From an uncultured Bizionia sp. (GTDB lineage Bacteria; Bacteroidota; Bacteroidia; Flavobacteriales; Flavobacteriaceae): DNA of 64,000 bases. A program made the translations under genes and the position numbers. Where the stretch lies: the NCBI GenBank assembly GCA_947496215.1, contig CANMCF010000001.1, forward strand, positions 62,001-126,000, given 5' to 3'. Below are positions 57,549-64,000 of the stretch, one piece after another. The stretch's first letter is position 1. The number at the start of each line of letters is the position of its first letter. Below the pieces are notes generated by a model. That model was not told the origin of the DNA. It did not search any database and saw only the letters and a program-made list of their open reading frames with translations.

Positions 57549-59252
57549 ATGAATGCAAAAAACATATTATTAAGTTTAATGGCATTGCCTTTGTTTGTTT
57601 TTTCACAAATAACGAATGAAGAAGCTAATTCTGAAATAATACTTCAAGAATGCAATGAAAAAGAAAGAGAGATAAAAAATTTAATGCCTGTTTCTTCTAA
57701 AAAATCTTATATGGTATACAATGGTGTTAATTATAAAATATATAACAATCTAATTAACAATAGTTGGAAGGAAACAACAATGTCTAATTTAGGAGAGATC
57801 TCAGCGGGAGTGGATAGTCCTTTTAAAGTTACTCAAATCAAATGTAAAAAAATAGTTGGTTTTTTAGATAGTACGGATGGGGTTGAAACCGGTGCTTGGA
57901 CGGAGTTTTTTTCAAATGTTGCCGAACCATACATAGGACATAAATCCACAAGGACATCCAGCCCAGATGATACTTTGGTGTTTGATGCCTATTTTGGAGG
58001 AGATGTTGATTTGTATTATGTTTCAGACACAGATGGAGGTATAATAAACATTCAAATAGATAGTTTGCCTATTGTTGTTTTGGATACATATTCAACGACT
58101 GCAAACAACTACAAACAAATACAAAGAATATCGGAAGATTTAAAATATGGTCACCATGCGATAACAATTACCAATACAGGTACAAAGAATTCATTATCGT
58201 CGGGTTATCAATGTTGGATTAACGCTATTAAAATAACCGGTGAAGATGTAACACCGGATAGTGGTTTAATAAAACTGAAAGACTGGAAGGCTTTAAAACA
58301 AGTAAATAAATATGATGAAAGAACAGGTGTGAATGGACGTGTCTATGTAGCTCAATCTACTGGGCTTTCAGGGACTACAATTCCATCACATTCTTCTGGA
58401 GTTGAATCAGACGGTTCCATTGATTGGCTTATAATAGCCGAAACAAGTTATGATGCCAATGAATTTTTAATTTCTAATTACGGTAGTGAATTTGAATATG
58501 CTTACGAAATGAGAATCAATGATGATTTACCTGTATATGACGTTGGAGGTAATTTACATGGTAATGAATTTTTGAGCAGTGATGTTAATGTCTATTTGGA
58601 TGGAGTAAAAACAACTATTCAAAAAAACACTTATTATGGAGCTTACAATATAAGAGTTGAGCAGCAAATAACAGATTACGCAAATGCTTATGCATCTAAA
58701 ACAGACATTGCCAATGTGGTTCAGAATCACATTTTCAACAATGAAGTAATGGTTGTCGACCATTCTTTGGAAACTATTGTAGATTTTAAAATAGGGTATC
58801 ACTATACGGCAATGTTTCCATTTTTAACCTATGAAGGAGGATTAGGTGCTAGGAAGACATTTAGCAAGTTATCTTCAACAAATAGAAGTTACAACCTAAT
58901 AGATTATGAATTGAATGATATGAATCCAATACTAGGAAACGAAAAAACATATATAGCATGGGCAGACGGAGAAGCATTTGTCCCAAAGGGTACTGGAGGA
59001 GTTCCAAGTTTGGAAAGAGGAGAAGGGAGTTTATTGATCGGATTGAAAACAAATAGTAAATCTTTGAATAATTTTAATGATTCGACAGCAAATTGCGGGT
59101 TGGCTTTAAATTCTAGCAATGGACAATATACAGGGTATAGTTCTTGGCTATCTAAAATGTACTTTCAACGAACAAAAGGGGGGCAAGTGGTTGATATTTC
59201 CAGTGGGACTGTCATAAACACATCAAGCTCATATTATGTTAAGATATATTAG
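57549..59252 (+). CDS. Secreted protein of unknown function between the two fibre genes
   Basis: A 567-residue exported protein, AT-richer than its neighbours. Signal peptide (LMALPLFVFSQ). Residues about 95-240 look like a jelly-roll carbohydrate-binding or lectin-like domain (GDVDLYYVSDTDGGIINIQI, YGHHAITITNTGT); the C-terminal half (about 245-567) contains DWKALKQVNKYDERTGVNGR, YHYTAMFPFLTYEGG and repeated GGVPSLERGEGSLLIGL segments of no recognised family. No sorting domain is visible. Placement between two fibre-like genes suggests a fibre tip, glycan-binding or enzymatic partner; unproven. Confidence 0.7.
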   Translation: MNAKNILLSLMALPLFVFSQITNEEANSEIILQECNEKEREIKNLMPVSSKKSYMVYNGVNYKIYNNLINNSWKETTMSNLGEISAGVDSPFKVTQIKCKKIVGFLDSTDGVETGAWTEFFSNVAEPYIGHKSTRTSSPDDTLVFDAYFGGDVDLYYVSDTDGGIINIQIDSLPIVVLDTYSTTANNYKQIQRISEDLKYGHHAITITNTGTKNSLSSGYQCWINAIKITGEDVTPDSGLIKLKDWKALKQVNKYDERTGVNGRVYVAQSTGLSGTTIPSHSSGVESDGSIDWLIIAETSYDANEFLISNYGSEFEYAYEMRINDDLPVYDVGGNLHGNEFLSSDVNVYLDGVKTTIQKNTYYGAYNIRVEQQITDYANAYASKTDIANVVQNHIFNNEVMVVDHSLETIVDFKIGYHYTAMFPFLTYEGGLGARKTFSKLSSTNRSYNLIDYELNDMNPILGNEKTYIAWADGEAFVPKGTGGVPSLERGEGSLLIGLKTNSKSLNNFNDSTANCGLALNSSNGQYTGYSSWLSKMYFQRTKGGQVVDISSGTVINTSSSYYVKIY

Positions 59253-59332
59253 TTGAATAGATATATAAAGAACAGTGATAGTACACTATGCAATGTATAA
59301 ATAAATTAAGAACTCCAACATATTATAACACT

Positions 59333-60850
59333 ATGAACCATACGATAAAAATAAATGCAATACTTGTATTCTTGTTTCTAATATCCTTTGAAGGGCTAAG
59401 CCAAAACACTAGTTATGGAACGAATGCTGGAACAACACCAAATGCTTACAATGATACTTTTCTTGGAGCATTTTCAGGTGAGAATAGCACAGGGAATACT
59501 AATACGTTTACAGGTCACTCTTCTGGCCGTAACAACACTGGAAATGTCAATGTATTCAATGGTTATTATTCAGGTCAAAATAATACAGGTACTGCAGGTA
59601 CATTCATGGGAGTGTATTCTGGTAAGGTAAATACAGGAGCAGACAACACTTTTATAGGAGCTTATTCAGGTCAATTAAATACTAGTGGGTTCAATAATGT
59701 TTTTTTAGGAAAACAATCTGGAACAAACAATACTACGGGGAGTTATAATACTTTTTCGGGAGCTCGTTCAGGTTTGCTTACAACTACGGGAATAAAAAAT
59801 ACATTCATAGGTTATGGTTCCAGTTCAAATAATGTGAATGGTTATGGTAATACCTCATTGGGATACAATTCGGGTTACAGAAACACATCGGGATATTACA
59901 ACGTGTCCATAGGAGCCAACTCAGGATTAGATAATAATACAGGACATTATAATACAAACATAGGAACATTTGCCGGAAGTAAAAATGTGGGAGGAATTAG
60001 TAACACTATGATTGGTGCTGCCGCTGGATATACAAATGCATCGGGATCTGGAAATGTATTCCTTGGTTATACGGCCGGTAGAGAAGAGCAAGGAAGTAAT
60101 AAGTTATACATAGAGAATACGAATAGTAGCTCTCCTTTGATTTGGGGAGACTTTGGTACGGATGTGGTAAACATTAATGGTAAGTTAGGGATTGGAGATT
60201 CATACCCATTGGCAAAATTGGTTATAAAAGAAGGAACTCAAAAATTAAATTTTTTGGCTAACAAAAAATTGACAGGGACTTGGCCAGCTGTAGCAGAAAA
60301 TTCTACAATGACATTGCAATCGACGGGTTCAGTAGGAGGTAACATTGCTTTTGCTTCAGGGAATTCCGAAAGAATGAGAATTACTTCCAATGGCAACGTA
60401 GGAATAGGAACAACAGCACCAGACGAAAAACTAACAGTAAAAGGAAAAATCCACACCCAAGAAGTAAGAGTCGATTTGACAGGAGCAGTAACACCAGACT
60501 ACGTCTTCGAAAAGTATTTTACAGGAACTTCCAAATTAAATTCCAACTATGAAATGCCGACACTTGAAGAAGTGGAAGCTTACACAAAAGCAAACCATCA
60601 CCTACCAGAAATACCCTCTGCCCAAGAAATGAAGGACAACGGCATCCAATTGAAGGAAATGAACTTGAAATTGCTTCAAAAGATAGAGGAACTGACATTG
60701 TACACCATCCAACAACAAAATGAATTGGAAAAACTAAGTGCCCATACTCTTGAACAAAAAGACGAAATAAAAGTACAAAAGGACAAAAACAAGTCTTTGG
60801 AAAATAGATTGGAAAAGATAGAGGCACTATTGGGAGCTTCAAAAAAATAA
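59333..60850 (+). CDS. Fibre-like repeat protein with coiled-coil C-terminus (copy 2)
   Basis: A 505-residue paralogue of the protein at 55896. Signal peptide from ATG 59333 (MNHTIKINAILVFLFLISFE); the longer frame from 59288 adds an unlikely leader. About fourteen 16/17-residue repeats (for example NTFIGYGSSSNNVNGYG, NTNIGTFAGSKNVGGIS) over residues about 25-255, the shared SGSGNVFLGYTAGREEQGSN linker, one GIGTTAPDEKL module, the tail-fibre-like domain and a longer coiled coil (about 440-505). Ends 40 bases before the RHS gene. Confidence 0.78.
   Translation: MNHTIKINAILVFLFLISFEGLSQNTSYGTNAGTTPNAYNDTFLGAFSGENSTGNTNTFTGHSSGRNNTGNVNVFNGYYSGQNNTGTAGTFMGVYSGKVNTGADNTFIGAYSGQLNTSGFNNVFLGKQSGTNNTTGSYNTFSGARSGLLTTTGIKNTFIGYGSSSNNVNGYGNTSLGYNSGYRNTSGYYNVSIGANSGLDNNTGHYNTNIGTFAGSKNVGGISNTMIGAAAGYTNASGSGNVFLGYTAGREEQGSNKLYIENTNSSSPLIWGDFGTDVVNINGKLGIGDSYPLAKLVIKEGTQKLNFLANKKLTGTWPAVAENSTMTLQSTGSVGGNIAFASGNSERMRITSNGNVGIGTTAPDEKLTVKGKIHTQEVRVDLTGAVTPDYVFEKYFTGTSKLNSNYEMPTLEEVEAYTKANHHLPEIPSAQEMKDNGIQLKEMNLKLLQKIEELTLYTIQQQNELEKLSAHTLEQKDEIKVQKDKNKSLENRLEKIEALLGASKK
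60493..60669 (+). repeat. 177-bp segment identical to 57179-57355 (copy 2)
   Basis: Exact copy in the C-terminal domain of the second fibre gene. Confidence 0.92.
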
Positions 60851-60889
60851 ACCCTAATTATTACATTACCCTTTATAAAATTCATTTAA

Positions 60890-63800
60890 ATGAAAAATAT
60901 AAGAAATAGTAAATTTTCAAAAATACTAGCGAGTTATTTGGCAATACAGTTGCTTATAATGACTGTGCAACCCGCAAACCTATTTGCATTGACAGGAGGG
61001 CCATCGCAGCCTGAGTTCAATGCCTTTACACCAATAGGGACGAGTGACATGGTCAATCTGTCTTCTGGAGATTTCAACTACAACATTCCTATCATGGATG
61101 TTGGAGGTTACCCTTTGAATTTGGCTTATGATTCTGGGATCTCTATGGATCAAGAGGCTTCGTGGGTAGGATTGGGATGGAATTTGAATGTGGGGCAAAT
61201 AGCTAGAAATGTTCGTGGTATTCCAGATGATTTCAATGGAGATGAAATGACCTATGAAAATAACATGAAGCCGAACAAGACTGTAGGGATGACATTTTCC
61301 ATTAATGGACAACTTTCAGGTACGGAAGAAGTACCAGGGCCATTGTCAGGAAATGCCAGTGCGACCCTATTGCATAACAATTACAATGGATTTTCTTTTA
61401 CACCGTCTTTCGGACTATCGTATCAATTTAGCAGTGGGACCAGTGTTGGAATGAACATGACACCTTCAGTTGATGATGGAGTGTCCATTACACCAACGAT
61501 TTCACAAGGGTTTTCTTCTGAATTTACAAATAAAGAAAAAACGACTACGACTGCCATTTCAAATAGTGTTGGGATAGGTACGACATATAATAGTAGACAA
61601 GGAATTACCTCTTTTAACATCAATACTTCCACAACTAGTAAAACGACCAAGAAGGTTGAAGGAAAAAAAGACGAAGTAACAAAAAGTTCAAGAGGGAATA
61701 GTGCGAGCGTGTCCTTTATAGACAATACTTTCACACCAACTAAAAGAACAGCCTATTATAATGGTAACTACACATTTGCTGCTTCACTAGGTGTGGATTT
61801 TTGGCCAGTAAGTGCAGAATTGGGCGCTTCGGCCTTTGCTACCACTCAAAGTTTGAAGAGTAAAGAAAACAATTCCAAGGCCTATGGCTATGAGAATACA
61901 GAATATGCTTCACCTACGGATGTATTGGATTTCAATAGGGAGAATGAACGTACGGTATCCAAAAACACATTGGTGTTGCCAACGGTAAATTACACGTACG
62001 ACTTGTACAACATACAAGGTCAAGGAACAGGTGGGCAATTTAGACCGTTCAAAGGCCAAGTAGGTTATGTAAACAATCAATTGGTTGTAGATTCTGGAGC
62101 TAGTTTTAGCTTGGGGGCGGAAATTGAAGCTGCAACAGGTTTTCATGGAGGTGTCGACATAAAATATTCACCTACGGTAAGTTGGACGGGAGTTTGGAAT
62201 ACACCTGCTCTAAATAAATTCAAGAAATCCAATACGAATGCTCTAGATTACGAACCAACCTATTTCAAATCCATTGGGGACATGAGCATTGATGACGATT
62301 CCGAACTCTATGATAATTTATCGGAAGAACATCCCATGGCGTTGGATTTGACGGAAGCTACCTATGGTAAACAAGCAGTAAGTAAGTTTAACGTTAAAAA
62401 GTTTAACCCAGTTACAAATGCAATTAGTGTAGAAACCAAAACGATCAGCAGTCATTTAAAGCGATCAAAGAGGGAGAGGCGCAACCAAGCGATCTTGAAA
62501 GTGAGCAAGAGTGAAGCTTTGAACGACCCTTTTATTATCGAAAGTGCAGAATTGGATGGTCATCACACCAATGGGGTCAAGGTTTTACAAGCGGACGGTT
62601 CGACATATGTATATGGGGAGGCAGCTGTAAACAAAATAAAGGAAGAAGTAACTTTTGCTACAGAAGGTACACGAGATTTGGCAGAAGGAACAATTGGATT
62701 TAGCACACTGGAAAATAGTCCTGGAAACTCCAGTGGTACAGATAATTATTTCAATAAAATTGGAACACCGGATTATGCGCATACGTATTTGTTGACTGCA
62801 GTTTTGTCTTCTGACTATGAGGATTTGACCGGAGACGGGCCTACAGATGATGATTTGGGAGCCTATACAAAATTTAGCTATGATAACGAAGCAGTTAATT
62901 CTTCAAACTACAAATGGAGAGTACCTTTTGAGAAGGCTACATATAATCCCGGTCTTTATACTCAAACCAATGATCAAAAAGGAAATTATTTATATGGTGT
63001 AAAAGAAGTGAAGTATGCTTCCAAAATCGAAACCAAGACTCATGTTGCTGTTTTTGATTTAACGGAGAGAAAAGATGGTTATGGTGTAGAGGACAATATG
63101 GGTGGGCTGTCTGAAGTTTCCAAAATGTACAAGATAAATAAGATAGAGTTATACAGCAAGCCAGAATATAAAAAAATGCTTCTGGAACTGGAAGAAACGG
63201 GGACCACGACAATCACTCCTATTAAAGTGGCTCATTTCGAATATGATTATTCTTTGGTTGGTACCAATGGGGGAACACAAGACAAATTGCCAAACAACAG
63301 TGGAGATTCTGAAGTGGTAGATGGAGTAAACATCAATAGTGAAGAAGGTAAATTGACTCTTAAAAAAGTATATTTCACTTATAGAGGTTCCAATATGGGA
63401 AAATACACACCTTATAAATTCAATTATGACAATGACAATCCAGCATATCAGATAAAGTCATACGATGTATGGGGAAATTACAAACCCCTGTTCGAAGGCA
63501 TAGTCGAAGAACAAGATGCGAATCAAGATGGAGTGACGGATGGATTTGAAATAGCCGATGTTAACAGCCAATCTTACGGTTGCGAAATAGACTATCCCAT
63601 CACAGCTCAAGAATTCCCTTTTATAAAGCAGAACAATAAAGTACTTCAGGATTTATATGTTGCAGCTTGGACTCTGTCCTCCATAGATTTGCCATCCGGT
63701 GGAAGAATGGAGTTGCAATATGAATCGGACGATTACAAGTATGTACAAGATAGGGAAGCCATGCAGATGTTTAAGGTTGTTGGTGTGCGTGATGCAGCTG

Positions 63801-64000
63801 GTGCTCCAATGGGAGACAACCTATATATATATGATGTGGCTTCAAAATACTTGACCATTGAATTGTTGGAACCATTGGAAGGAACGACTGAGGCAGATAG
63901 GATAGCCGAGTTTACTCAAAAATACATAGGAGAACATATCGACAAACCCATTTTTTATAGATTTTTGGTGAACATGGAGAAAGAGACCAACTGTTCCTAT
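60890..64000 (+). CDS. Giant RHS/YD-type secreted protein, N-terminal part (runs off window)
   Basis: Open frame of 1037 codons with no stop before the window end. It starts with a basic/hydrophobic export signal (KFSKILASYLAIQLLIMTVQ, cleavage near ALT-GG). The next part, PIGTSDMVNLSSGDFNYNIP followed by AYDSGISMDQEASWVGLGWN, is the conserved start of very large Bacteroidota RHS/SpvB-like wrapper proteins that enclose a C-terminal payload. A middle part rich in Thr/Ser follows, then beta-rich segments (YDVWGNYKP, SSIDLPSGGRMELQYES). The YD-repeat core, any RHS core signature and the toxin or enzyme end lie beyond 64000. It ends the cassette that begins at 55296. Confidence 0.82.
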   Translation, partial: MKNIRNSKFSKILASYLAIQLLIMTVQPANLFALTGGPSQPEFNAFTPIGTSDMVNLSSGDFNYNIPIMDVGGYPLNLAYDSGISMDQEASWVGLGWNLNVGQIARNVRGIPDDFNGDEMTYENNMKPNKTVGMTFSINGQLSGTEEVPGPLSGNASATLLHNNYNGFSFTPSFGLSYQFSSGTSVGMNMTPSVDDGVSITPTISQGFSSEFTNKEKTTTTAISNSVGIGTTYNSRQGITSFNINTSTTSKTTKKVEGKKDEVTKSSRGNSASVSFIDNTFTPTKRTAYYNGNYTFAASLGVDFWPVSAELGASAFATTQSLKSKENNSKAYGYENTEYASPTDVLDFNRENERTVSKNTLVLPTVNYTYDLYNIQGQGTGGQFRPFKGQVGYVNNQLVVDSGASFSLGAEIEAATGFHGGVDIKYSPTVSWTGVWNTPALNKFKKSNTNALDYEPTYFKSIGDMSIDDDSELYDNLSEEHPMALDLTEATYGKQAVSKFNVKKFNPVTNAISVETKTISSHLKRSKRERRNQAILKVSKSEALNDPFIIESAELDGHHTNGVKVLQADGSTYVYGEAAVNKIKEEVTFATEGTRDLAEGTIGFSTLENSPGNSSGTDNYFNKIGTPDYAHTYLLTAVLSSDYEDLTGDGPTDDDLGAYTKFSYDNEAVNSSNYKWRVPFEKATYNPGLYTQTNDQKGNYLYGVKEVKYASKIETKTHVAVFDLTERKDGYGVEDNMGGLSEVSKMYKINKIELYSKPEYKKMLLELEETGTTTITPIKVAHFEYDYSLVGTNGGTQDKLPNNSGDSEVVDGVNINSEEGKLTLKKVYFTYRGSNMGKYTPYKFNYDNDNPAYQIKSYDVWGNYKPLFEGIVEEQDANQDGVTDGFEIADVNSQSYGCEIDYPITAQEFPFIKQNNKVLQDLYVAAWTLSSIDLPSGGRMELQYESDDYKYVQDREAMQMFKVVGVRDAAGAPMGDNLYIYDVASKYLTIELLEPLEGTTEADRIAEFTQKYIGEHIDKPIFYRFLVNMEKETNCSY

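Noticed and set aside
61033..61042. Reverse-strand copy of the ACTCGTCCC motif
   Set aside because: Single, unpaired and inside the coding sequence of the RHS protein.
55296..64000. Prophage or contractile injection locus
   Set aside because: Fibre-like C-termini alone; no tube, sheath, baseplate, terminase, integrase or lysis genes are present.

Overview
The window looks like a chromosomal segment of a Flavobacteriaceae member (phylum Bacteroidota). It is AT-rich, has several type IX secretion (T9SS) C-terminal sorting domains, a GldF/GldG gliding-motility transporter beside dnaN, TonB-dependent receptor and LytTR/Y_Y_Y sensor families, and TAnnTTTG promoter elements, and many starts lack a clear Shine-Dalgarno site. 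I see no rRNA, tRNA, CRISPR array, insertion sequence or prophage core genes.

Layout. 1-6.7 kb: TetR regulator, secreted endonuclease/phosphatase-like lipoprotein, small membrane and lipoprotein genes, then a minus-strand methyltransferase/ZIP transporter/DUF4268 group divergent from an RlmL-like rRNA methyltransferase. 6.7-12.2 kb: a membrane one-component regulator (reg_prop propeller, Y_Y_Y, TM, LytTR) followed by a T9SS cargo protein; between them lies a perfect 10-bp direct repeat with 21-bp spacing, the arrangement LytTR proteins bind. 12.3-14.6 kb: DUF4870 protein and a Tat-exported PhoD-type phosphatase preceded by tandem 11-bp-spaced repeats resembling a Pho box. 14.8-17.2 kb: sulfane-sulfur operon (CstB-like persulfide dioxygenase/rhodanese fusion plus split YeeE/YedE transporter). 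17.5-22.5 kb: response regulator, TonB-dependent receptor and a YfiR-domain histidine kinase in one run. 22.6-26.2 kb: MtfA-like peptidase, HAD phosphatase and an unrecognised three-gene set (membrane protein, lipoprotein, small soluble protein). 26.3-33.6 kb: housekeeping genes dnaN, a fused gldF-gldG, a SAM hydrolase group, phoH, purC. 33.7-39.2 kb: two secreted T9SS metalloproteases (M12B-like and M43-like) with related sorting domains. 39.4-47.3 kb: mainly minus-strand RNA modification and housekeeping genes (THUMP-like methyltransferase, AI-2E family transporter, SpoU, DUF4159, RsmE, parvulin, TfoX, TsaD). 47.4-55 kb: tamB, pfkA, gapA, N-acetylglucosamine kinase. 55.2-64 kb: an accessory surface cassette: lipoprotein, two paralogous 16/17-residue-repeat fibre-like proteins flanking an unknown secreted protein, and the first 1037 codons of a giant RHS/YD-type protein that runs off the window.

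The most promising leads for new biology are the LytTR sensor/cargo pair with its direct-repeat operator, the receptor/YfiR-kinase/response-regulator operon, the 24.3-26.2 kb trio, and the fibre/RHS cassette with a 177-bp identical segment shared by its two fibre genes.
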